From Allolobophora icterica (taxonomy: Eukaryota; Annelida; Clitellata; Crassiclitellata; Lumbricidae): a stretch of DNA of 64,000 nucleotides. The DNA lies in contig OY744616.1 of the NCBI GenBank assembly GCA_963556255.1, positions 7,254,301 to 7,318,300 of the forward strand. The letters are read 5' to 3'. Shown here piece after piece: positions 12,197 through 23,400 of the stretch; the first letter of the stretch is position 1, and each line of letters starts with the position of its first letter. Both the position numbers and the translations under genes were made by a program. The notes under the pieces were generated by a model. It ran no database searches. It saw only the letters and a program-made list of their open reading frames with translations, and was not told the DNA's origin.

Positions 12197-12662
12197 AAGG
12201 AGGAGGAGGAGGAGGAGGAGGAGGAGGAGGAGGAGGAGGAGGAGGAGTAGGAGGAGGAGAAGGAGAAGGAGGACGACGAGGAGGACGAGAAGGAGGATGA
12301 GGAGGACGATGAGGGAGAAGGAGGACGAGGAGGAGGAGGAGAAGAAGAAGGAGGAGGAGGAGGAGGAAGAGGAGAAGAAGAAGAAGAAGAAGAAGAAGGA
12401 CGAGGAGGAGGAGGAGGAGAAGAAGGAGAAGGAGCAGGAGGACGACGAGGAGGACGAGGAGGGAGAAGGAGGAGGAGGAAAGAAGAAGAAGAAGAAGAAG
12501 AAGAAGAAGAAGAAGAAGAAGAAGAAGAAGAAGAAGAAGAAGGAGAAGAAGAAGAAGGAGGAGGAGGAGAAGGAGAAGGAGGACGAGGAGGAGAAGGAGA
12601 AGAAGAAGAAGAAGAAGAAGAAGAAGAAGAAGAAAAAGAAGAAGAAAAAGAAGAGGAAGAGC
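12197..12662. repeat. Homopurine (GGA/GAA/GAC)n tract, about 460 bp
   Basis: Almost entirely A and G on the plus strand, in triplet arrays. The Glu/Lys ORF through it is a repeat artefact. The 12663-13190 interval after it has no recognised gene. Confidence 0.95.
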
Positions 12663-13235
12663 AGTCCCTTAAGCTAATCCTGAGACAGTCAAGGGTTATG
12701 GGGTGTTGGCGAATTCAACTTCTTGGCCTAGACAAATGAGGGTGGGTGACCACTGACCAGTCCTCTCCCTCACCGTCTCATAATATGAACGCCTTAAAAT
12801 TATGCTAGATAATCATTAATAAGCATTGTCTCTTAAACATTTTGGACGATAGCTAAAGCTTTACTTTCTCGTATACCACACGGGTCGTGACGTCGTGTGC
12901 CCTGTATACATGAACCATAGGCCCCCAAACGCCTAAACAAATGAGCCCATGGTCATAACTGGAACGAACCAGTTCTGGGACAGACTTGCCATTTGGTCTG
13001 AACACTGGTCATGGTTCGATGAATCGCAAGAATAGCGGAATTATTTTGAACCAAATTTCCAACTAGTCGCCAGTATCATCATCACACCATCGTTGTCATC
13101 GTCATGTTATCATAACAGTCGTCGTTGTTATCATAAGCTATCAGCAGCAATCGAAATATAATAGCGTAAAGCTCTGTCATGAAAAATGTGGTGCTTTCAT
13201 GCATTGGTTAGTGCTAGAAATAGTAGGTTTTTGTT

Positions 13236-13236
13236 A

Positions 13237-13283
<47 letters not shown>

Positions 13284-13291
13284 AACTACTG

Positions 13292-13334
<43 letters not shown>

Positions 13335-13369
13335 CACCACCACCACCACCACCACCACCACCACCACAC
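13236..13369. repeat. (ACT)n/(ACC)n microsatellite
   Basis: An ACT array that changes to ACC at about 13323. The Thr, Val and Gly ORFs are spurious. Confidence 0.95.
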
Positions 13370-13387
13370 CAGATCGCAGGGATTTCA

Positions 13388-13745
13388 AGACTGCAGAAAA
13401 TAAGAAACGATGACATAAGACAATCATTAGGCATTAAAGCAACTCTTCTTCTGCTAGACAAAGTCGTTCAACGAAGACTCCGATGGTTTGGACATGTAGA
13501 GAATGCCAGTTGATAGATTCCCACACAGTGCACTACATGCAAGATTCGAAGGGAAAAGACACAAAGGCAGACCAAGGCTACGCTGGATAGATAATATAAC
13601 AGAGGACATAACATCACTTGGACTAACATTAAGGGGGGGCAATAGACTTGACAAATGACCGAGGACAATGGAGATCATTTATTCGTACCCATCGCCGCCA
13701 AATGGCTGGCGTCAGGAACTGATGATGATGATTACTACTATTATA
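13388..13745 (+). pseudogene. Non-LTR reverse transcriptase C-terminal tail, broken
   Basis: From 13391 the plus strand reads 'LQKIRNDDIRQSLGI', then 'RRLRWFGHVENAS', a stop, and in another frame 'KGRPRLRWIDNI' and 'DRGQWRSFIRTH'. The arrangement R-LRWFGHV ... GRP--RW-D-I ... DR--WR is the usual C-terminal signature of RTE/L1-like reverse transcriptases. The copy ends in a short (GAT)n tail near 13730. It is a different LINE family from the copies at 8-12 kb. Confidence 0.65.
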
Positions 13746-14259
13746 ATCTTTCTATCGTCATTGCTTTTTGATGCTATTGAAGCGTAGCAACAGGTAACAT
13801 AACAATGATGTACGCAATTGGTCAAACAACAGGTCAAAGAACAATGATACATGTACGGAATTCATGTGTCATATGTCACGAGACTGAGCGTCTGTTATCA
13901 CCTCGAAAAAGCATTATCACCTGGCTGCAGAGGCTGCTCGCAGATGCTATCACCTGTCTGACTAACCTCAACAGAATTTGTGAACTTAACCGAACTTTAA
14001 ACGCTCCAAACGTTACATCATCGATTAGTCAAACTCTGCTGGCTACAGAGGCTGCATGCAGATGCTACCAACTCTGTCTCGTCGTTGCTGTATGTCGATG
14101 CATGTATGCGGCGATGTATCTCTGTGTCTGTCTCTCTGTCTGTCTGTCTATCCCTGTCTTTCTATCTTGTTGTGTTACTGTCTGGCTGGCTCGTGTTTTG
14201 ACGTCCAAAAACGGACTTCATCGTTGCCAATTCGAACAGAATTAGTCTCCCGAGGCAGG

Positions 14260-14267
14260 TATAAATA
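14260..14267 (+). promoter_or_regulatory. TATA box for the Ly6/peritrophin-like gene
   Basis: TATAAATA lies about 180 bp upstream of the predicted start codon at 14439. This fits a transcription start near 14290 and a 5' UTR of about 150 nt. It is inferred from position only. Confidence 0.4.
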
Positions 14268-14438
14268 CAACAGTATACCTACCGAACAATGTACATCACA
14301 TCTGATAGCCTGCGTTTGAACGTCGAGTTATAGAGCGAAAGTTATTACACTATCGAATTTACACGTACGAAATTTAGGGTTTGGACTGTTTTCCGTTTGG
14401 ACATCTTCTCCTGCAGCGACGTTTAATGTGGTTTGAAA

Positions 14439-17400
14439 ATGTTGCAGTTGAAATTTATGATCATTCTGTGGCTCTTTTTCGGAGCGTGTCAGGGTGAGTT
14501 TGGCCTATGTAAAAAGGGTTTGTTCGTGATGTTGAATTAAAAGGCGCTAAGTAAATGACAGTCGTTATTGAGGAGATAGTTGAAGACAGGAGCTTTTTGT
14601 CAAAAATAATTCATAGGGGATTATTTCTATTTTCTTAATTCTTAATGTTTTTTTTTATTTAGAGTTTTCTTTCCAGACTATTCTATCTAGAGCTTTGATA
14701 ACAAGATCTTTGCTTCCCAGATTTTTTTCCAGAGTTTTACTGTCCAGAGTCTTTCTTTCCTGAACGTAGCGCTGTTGAAGTGTACCACAAAACGGTGTAT
14801 AATGTAAGACTTATATCTGTCCGCGGTCTTTAAGGCTTTAGTACAGAGGTTGTTCGTAGACCAGTAAAACTGGCTCTTGGTCAGTGAATTCTGAGTGTAA
14901 GGAAGACAACATTTCTGCATCTCATATCGGTTTTTGGACGTCAACGCTCTGGCAAGTCAGAAAGAAACACAACGAGTTGGAAAGACATCGAAAGAGAGAC
15001 AGACAGACAGACACACAGGCATACAGACAGACAGACAGACAAGCAGACAGACAGAAAGAAAGATAACCCTCGAAGTTACTGCGCTAGTAAGTTGGCCTGT
15101 TGTGTAAACATTCAAAAAGTGCCTTTCTATAAACGCTCAAAGGCTCTACTCGCTAGTCTATTATAGCCTAAGTACGGTGAGCTAGTGTGTAAGCGCCTCC
15201 TTCTGTAAATCTGTCGATGCTGGTCCTTGTAATCCCCAGAGTAATTGTAATTGTAAAATTACAACAGTTTATATATATACCATCGTCAGTGTCGCGGTCG
15301 ACTCCTTCGATCGCAACGACGAACCAACGAAGGAACTATTAAAAGATCTTTATTTAAAAATAAAGTCGATTAAGTGTAGAGTAAGTCAACTCGTCTATCA
15401 AATATCACAATCGCAGACAGCACACAGGTTGGCTGGTCTCGATTGAACGTTATACGATCAATGTTTCAACGTTTACAAATCTTCGTCAAAAGGCCCTTAA
15501 TGTACATCAGGTCTATCTTATATAGAGTTCTCCCGGATTCCAGAACGTTCTGTGACGTCACTGTACTTTTCCCTGGAAAGTCCTACTGAACACGTATATC
15601 CTTGTTGCATGCACCGAATTAATGTTGACAGCTTGCTGCAGAATTTTCCGTGCGTTGTAAACAAGCTTGTTGACACGTCGGTTTTCTTCCCTTGATGCAT
15701 GCACCCGCGTAGACCACGACATTCCCTCCGCCCTCAGATGATGACACGTCTTCAGCACCATCCCGAACGGGTCATCACGATCAAGCCGGGCCTCCAGACT
15801 CCATCTCGACACAGCATATACAAACAAAACAAAACACATCAGTTAGTCAATTTATCCACACAATTTGCGGGCTCGATCCTTGTGTGTCGGGCCATTTCCC
15901 CCTTTCACCATCCGAGTCACAACCGAGAGAGGAAATCAGCCACCGTGTTTTGACGTCCAGGACGATATCGAAAGTCCACGTTAAACTCTTGCAATGCTAA
16001 CGCCCAACGAGTCAGTTTCGCACTCTTAGGGCTTGCATCTGTGAGATAAGACAAAGGATTATGATCTGAATAAATGATTATCTTTGATAAGAATATCCAT
16101 GACTTGAATCGTTTAAGTGCCCAAATTACTGCGAAAGCCTCTCTCTCAATTGTAGACCAATGCATCTGTGTATCTGTAAGTTTAAGGCTAGCAAAAGCAA
16201 TTGGTTTTTCTTGACCTTCTTCGGTCCACTGAAACAAGCAACACCCGACCGCGGTGGCACTTGCGTCAACACTTAAACCAAATTCCTTAGTGAAATCAAT
16301 GGTATGCAACTGTGTAGCTTTACTGAGATCATCCTTTAACTTATCTAGTGCTTCTTGATGCTTTTGCTCCCAAGGCACCTTCGTAGGTATGTTATCTCGT
16401 GTCAAATCAGTTATTACCCGTGCTTTTTCAGCTAAAGCAGGTATAAAATTTCGAAAGTAACTGAAAAAACCCATAACCTTTCTAACGTCTTTCTTTGTTG
16501 TTGGAGGATGGATATCATTGATCGTAGCGATCTTACCTGGATCAGGTTCAATACAACCTGACCCTACTATATGGCCAACAAACTTTATTTTGTTTTGTGC
16601 AAAATTACATTTTCTTAAATTCAAAGTGAGTCCTGCTTCCTCAATAGTTTGCAAGAATTTCTCTAGATGTTCTAAATGGTCATTCCAATTCATTGAAACC
16701 ACTGCCATATCATCGACGAATGGTTCGGTAAAACTTCGCACTGGATGTAAAACTTGGGTCATAGCACGAATAAAGGTATTGCTAGCGGACTTGAGTCCAA
16801 ACGGCATTCTTGTGAACTCAAAAAGTCCTGCATCACATACGAATGCCGTAAGCCATCGATGTTCTTTCCGAACTGGAATTTGCCAATACCCCGATTTCGC
16901 GTCGAAAACACTAATAAACTTTGCCCGTCCCACCTTTTGTAAGATGTCAGCAATGTCTGGGGTCGGGTAACAATCACCTAGAGAATATTTGTTAACATGG
17001 CGATAATCAATTGCCAATCGAACGCCATTTTGACCTTTGGGTCCCTTTAAAACGCAAACTACCGGACTGGCCATTTCACTTTTCGATGGTCGAATGATGT
17101 CTAATGCCAACATTTCTTCTATCTGGCGTTGTACTTCAGGTTTAAGTAGCTCAGGTACTTTATATGCCCTTAAACGCTTAGGAGTGAAATCATGAGTTAT
17201 CTTAATCTCATGTTCTAATACTGGACAATACCCAGGTTTATCCACAAATACTGCCGAGTGCCGATCCAAAACTTCAAAAAGTTGCTTCTGTTCCTCTTGC
17301 GAAAGATGCGCTATAATCAGAGGATCAATTCGCTTACTCGGGCTTATTTGTTCACGTTCTTCCTGATCTACAACCTCTACTATACCAAATTCTTCATCTT

Positions 17401-20400
17401 GATCAACAATTACTGAACAGCTATTGATCATCGCTTGTTCGAGTCGTTCATGGTATCGCTTGATCTTATTTGCGTGTAAATGTCTTTGTTTTCCCTCTAT
17501 TTCTACTATATAAGAATATGGGGATTTAACCTTGACTACGGTAGCAGGTCCTTGCCATCGACTATAAAATTTAGAACTACCAAAATCTGGTGCTAATACT
17601 GCTACTTTATCTCCAACTTCGTATTTTCTGTCAGTACTACGCAAGTTATAATAATCTGCATACCGCTTTGTTTCTATATCACTATAGTAATCTGCATAAA
17701 CTTTCGCGAATTCGAGGTTTTCCTTCAGTGATTGGAGATACTCTTCGGGTGATTTACCTAAGTTAAGAGGTACTTTTCGTTCGCCAGCCCACGATTCCTT
17801 CAACACACTAAGTGGACCCCGAGGAAGAGTTCCATAAACCATAGTGAATGGCGAAATATGAGTCGTGCCTGAAGGTTTTTCTCTAAGGCTCCACAGAACA
17901 AACGGTAACAATTGGTGCCATCCACGAGGATCAGATTGAGCAAGCTTAAAGATCATGGTTTTCAAGCTTTGGTTGCATCTTTCAACCAATCCAGCTGCCT
18001 CAGGATGTCCAGGGGTATTAAATCTGGGACTACAACCCATTCGCCGCAAGAATTCTTTCGTCAAACGACTGGTAAAGTTGGTACCACAATCAGAACTGAT
18101 GATCCTTGGAATAGAAAAAGTTGTAAAAACTTGCAACAGAGCTTCACAAACTCCCTTTGCATTCAGCGATCTAAGAGGATACGCCATCGGCCAACGAGAA
18201 AATTTATCCACCAGAACCAGAGCATAATTGTACTGGGGTTTCGATTTGTTGGATTCTCCAGTCACTACCATAGGGCCAATACAATCCATATTTAGATGGT
18301 TAAAACAGAGTTCATCCGCCCTCGGAATAGGAGTGATCGGGACTCGATCTGCCACTTTAACTGGAGTTCTTAGTTGACAAATTTGACAAGACGCACAATA
18401 TTCGCGAATCCTCTCATCCATTCTTGGAAACCAAAAGTTTAATTTGATCCTGGCTCTCGTTGCCTTAAAAGCCATGTGCCCAGCACATGGGGCATCGTGT
18501 GCTACTCGCAAGACAACCTCGATTCTATCTTCCGGTAAACATAATTGATTAACCTTATGTCCCATAATTTCCCCTTTGTGGTACAGGAGGTTATTATCTA
18601 TAAAGAAATTATTTTTATTCTGTCTCGCTTGTTGCCAGCAAGATATAAGATTGTGACAATTCTGTTGCTCACGCAATAAAGTATCATTATTCGCTACTCC
18701 CTCATCAGACTTGAACTCTGTTGACTCAACATCAAGAAAATTATCTGAATCATCAACTAGTTGCTCCTGAGAATATTCATTCACTTCTGACGGCAAGGAT
18801 TCGTTGCTGTTACTTTTCTCGATATTAACTTCTGAGTTATCTTCTTCTGCCCCTTTATTTATTTGTACACATCGATCTACGCCAGCTACCATCACTACAT
18901 ATTGCGAACTATCCCTTAATAGGTCCACAACATGGGGTGTCAGAATAACCCGTTCATTTAGTTCAGGGACTGCAGCGAACATGACGCACAAAGATGGCGC
19001 AATGTTCGTCGTTCCTTCCATTGAATTAGCTAATTTCATTTGTAGGTATACTACATCTGCCTTACATCCTTCTCCCTGAAAACCAATTATATTAATCCGT
19101 TTAATCACGGGTAAGTTTAGTGACTCAATTAATTTCTTATCAATACAACAAATTTCTGCTCCTGAATCAGATAATGCTGGCTGAGAAGGGAGATCTTCAA
19201 TCTGTACATTGATATACGACCTCTCGTGTAATCCATCAATACTATTCTCGTATACCCTTACAGCAGTTTCCAACCCTATTGGTTTAGAATTATCCAATAA
19301 ATTCCCTTGCTTTACCTGTTCAGGTATCTCATGCAACACGTTGACCTTCTCAACACATGAGTCGATCACTTCTTCAGTTGGGTTCCCAAATATACAAGTA
19401 CTCACCTTTTTAGAACTTGGCTTGGTCTGGCACTCCCTTGCCATATGACCCTTCTGATGACATAGGAAACAGAGACCCTTTACCTTGGCCTCCTCCTGAG
19501 ACACCCTCGCACCTATCTTGGCTTCACCCCTTATTTCCGGTTTGGGAGACTTGGGTTGAGCTGTCTGGTTATTGACTTGAACATGTGGTTGACCTTTCGT
19601 CCAATTGTTATACTTCGGTGTCGGATGACTACGGCATACTAAGTCATTCCCACCATCATGCGACGCTACATAAATGTCAGCCGCATTAGCTATGTCTTCA
19701 CAGCTCAACCACTCCTCTTTTTCTTGGGCCAAGATATAATCTAAACAAGCCTTCGACAAGGACTCCTTAAGCCGATCCGCAACCAATAAACTTACAAGTT
19801 TATCAAACTCATCAGTTATCTTTCTACTTTTCAAATAATACATAAGAGCCACACGCAATTTGGATGAATAGATCGTAAATGATTCGTCCGATGCTTTGTG
19901 CAACGACCAAAATCGGGCTCTAAGATTTGAAGGGCTTATCTTAAACTCCCTTAGCAAAAACTCCTTCAGGAATTTGTAGTCATGGAGCTGTGCCTCAGTA
20001 AGGCGCATGGTTAATGCCTTAGCTCTTTCACTTAAAATGGCTAGCAATAATTTTGCTCTAACATCTTCATCCACCTCATACACATTAAACAAACCATCCA
20101 AGTGATCAAAGAAACCTGGAATTTCTATAGGGTCGGAAGGAAATTTCCAAAGAATATTCTTAAGGGCATCACTATAACGCTTAGTACGACTTGCTAAAGA
20201 ATCTCTAACATTTCGTTCTTTGTGCTTTTCCTTCCTCTCCCTTTCTTCTTTCTCTTTCCGTTCCTTCTTTTCTCTTTCTTCTTTCTCTTTCCGTTCCTTC
20301 TTTTCTTCCTCTCTCCTCTTTTCCTCCCTTTCTTCCTTCTCCTTCCGTTCCTCCCTTTCTCTTTCTTCCTTCTCCCTTTGTTCTTTCTTTTCTTCCTCTC

Positions 20401-23400
20401 TCCTCTTTTCCTCCCTTTCTTCCTTCTCCTTCCGTTCCTCCCTTTCTCTTTCTTCCTTCTCCTTCCGTTCCTCCCTTTCTCTTTCTTCCTTCTCCTTCCG
20501 TTCCTCCCTTTCTCTTTCTTCCTTCTCCCTTTCTCTTTCTTCCTTCTCCTTCCGTTCCTCCCTTTGTTCTTCATATTTACGGATTTCGAACTCCAGACGG
20601 CGCTTCTGCAGCTCGTAATCCACTCCTGTTGGAGATATTGGACTACCCTTAAATTCCTCTTCCTCTTTTCCAATCTCCATGGCCCATTCTTCCATTAATT
20701 GATTTCGATCCCATGACATAACATCATCTTCGTCCCTTCCTGCCTTCATAAGATACACCCTAAGGCGCTCAGACGACATTTTGCGAATATTCGCTTGCAT
20801 CTCTGTTGTCAACGCTTCCATTTTTACAAACAGTCAGTCAACAACAATCAACAACAAAAAAAACAGACACCACGCGGCAAACCCGCCACACAAAAGGAAA
20901 ATTCCACAACCCAAAGTGCAACTATTCAGTATCCAAAGAAGTACACTCGCCAAGTACGCAAAAACTATACAAGCTCACGCAAGTCTGGCCTCGATCACAA
21001 CAATGGATCAAATTTCAAAGAAATAATCAGCAGATATTGAAAGAGAAATAATGGCTGCCTCCCACTCGGCTGCAACTCCACTCTCTTTCCTCCTTCTCAG
21101 CCACGACAACACCTAGGATCTTACCCGTATGTTGACTGCTGTCTTCTGCTGTCTCAGCCGAACGACGCACTTCGTCCGTCCGACTGTCGTATGCCGATTC
21201 ACCCGTCTCCCACGGTAGAAAGGCGTCTCGATCCGCTCGCTGTCTGGAACAGACCGTCTCTTGATCCTCCGGGTTGACTCCTTCCTCCGCCGGCTCGCGT
21301 CTTCTTCACCGGATCCAACACCGATGATCCCACTTCTGACACCAATAATGTCGCGGTCGACTCCTTCGATCGCAACGACGAACCAACGAAGGAACTATTA
21401 AAAGATCTTTATTTAAAAATAAAGTCGATTAAGTGTAGAGTAAGTCAACTCGTCTATCAAATATCACAATCGCAGACAGCACACAGGTTGGCTGGTCTCG
21501 ATTGAACGTTATACGATCAATGTTTCAACGTTTACAAATCTTCGTCAAAAGGCCCTTAATGTACATCAGGTCTATCTTATATAGAGTTCTCCCGGATTCC
21601 AGAACGTTCTGTGACGTCACTGTACTTTTCCCTGGAAAGTCCTACTGAACACGTATATCCTTGTTGCATGCACCGAATTAATGTTGACAGCTTGCTGCAG
21701 AATTTTCCGTGCGTTGTAAACAAGCTTGTTGACACGTCGGTTTTCTTCCCTTGATGCATGCACCCGCGTAGACCACGACAGTCAGTACCAAACTACTTCT
21801 GGGATGCTTTACTCGTTTAATTGTTAGCGCATAATTATGCTAAAAACATTGTGTTCGATCAGGATTTTTAATCGTTAGTTCGAGAGCGCCTCTGAGGAGT
21901 TTCTCTGGAAGAGGCGCTATATAAATCAGTGGTTGTATTACATTACATAGTAGTTGATCCGTTTTACTTCCGCATATACCTCACAGCCAGCAACGACGGT
22001 CAACCACCGGCGACTAAGGGAGTCAGATGCTTTGACTGCGATTACGATTACGCCGAGGGCTTCGGGCTGACTCTCCGTGTTGGCTCCGGACCGGAAGTGG
22101 ATACGTCGCAGATCCCTGGGAAGTCGAGGGGCTTCCGCCAGTGTGCATTCATCCGGAACCGAGACCGAGACTACGTTAGCGACACCCAGTGTTCGTCTGG
22201 AACATGCTTCATCCGCAAAGACAAAAACGGACGTGAGTGTTTCATTAGGATCATCGTCTGGGAGGGTGCGAGCTGAGGCTGGCATTGGTTGGGTAGGGAG
22301 AGCTAAGGCAGAGAGAGATGAACTATGAGGGAAATGTGTGGATATTGGAATGAATGAATGAATGAGCAAATGACTGAATGAACGAACGAAAAAATGAACG
22401 AATGAACGAACAAATGAATTCAGGACAAAATATATGATGGCTGTATGTGTCTGAATGATAGAGGAAGCTGTATCTTCCATGCTGGATTGTCTGAGCTAGT
22501 AGGAGAGACATATTAATAGGATGAAAACGTAAGCCTATGTGGAAATGTATCTGCCATGCGATGAATGAATGGACGAAGGTGCAAACAAATGAACGAATAA
22601 ATTAAGGAACGATTGAGCGAACGAAAGAACGAATGAACAGAGAATGAAGATTCGAATCGGTTGCTTTGCTGCAGTCGTTTACAGAGGCTGCGCTGACCCA
22701 ACCAATCTTCCGTTTCACGTCAACATCTCGGTCAACTGCCAACCACAGGGACCGGACTCTTCCATCTGGTGGTTCTGCCGTGGATCTCTTTGCAACAGCG
22801 GAGCCTTCGGATCGGGCGACATCTGCTGGGAGCCAGGGCAAGTGCCAGTCGCGGCCAAACCCCTTCCATCACCCGCCAGGAACGCAACTGGGGGCTCGTC
22901 CGGGACGCAGAAGACTGTAGTCGGAAAGCTGTCAAGGGAAACGTTCGAGCAGATCCAAGCAAGAGCCGGATTCGGTAACCTGAGACCTGTGGAATACGGA
23001 GGAAGCGGACTCAACTCCGAGCAGACAGTCCGGTACTTCAGGAATCGCTCCGCGACTGTCGAACGTTCCCAGGAAGGGCAAAACGTCCCAAGTATCGTCT
23101 CTGTGTCCGTGGAATCTCGGAGTCCAACTTCAAACTCCAATTCTTCGTATAGATACGCTTCCAATTCGTTCTTCCACGGAAATCGACCAGCTCCCGACGC
23201 TCCTGTAAATTTCCCGATACCCGCTCCGAGGAATAGCACTGCTCAGAGATCCTCATCCTGGCTGCTTCCAGTCGCACCGGTACCTGCATCGAACTGGCCA
23301 AAATCCTGGAACTCAAACCAGTCTCAATACGGTTCAGTAGCCCAACAAGCCACGTCCGAGGGTTCAAGGTTGCCCGAACCTCCGCAGATGCCAATTCCCG

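Larger units (their letters stand above)
15290..21780 (-). mobile_element. Complete Gmr1-like Ty3/gypsy LTR retrotransposon, 6491 bp
   Basis: Two 432-bp LTRs that appear identical by eye, with TG...CA ends (as read on the plus strand, TGTCGCGG...CACGACA), are flanked by a GTCAG duplication. Transcription is on the minus strand. A primer-binding site complementary to tRNA-Leu lies at 21327-21344 and a polypurine tract at 15722-15735. One uninterrupted ORF (15917-20821) encodes gag, protease, integrase, reverse transcriptase and RNase H in that order. Integrase before reverse transcriptase is the copia-like order known among Ty3/gypsy elements only in the Gmr1 group. Identical LTRs and an intact ORF imply very recent insertion. 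The element sits antisense in intron 1 of the host gene. Confidence 0.92.

Noticed and set aside
12297..12677. Glu/Lys-rich ORF
   Set aside because: Translation of a GGA/GAA homopurine tract.
20220..20698. Plus-strand Phe/Leu/Ser ORFs
   Set aside because: Antisense shadow of the GA-rich gag region of the retrotransposon.
22644..22674. Met at 22644 as start of the peritrophin-like protein
   Set aside because: The acceptor at 22674 and matching phase with exon 2 show that this Met is intronic; using it would lose the signal peptide and most of the Ly6 domain.
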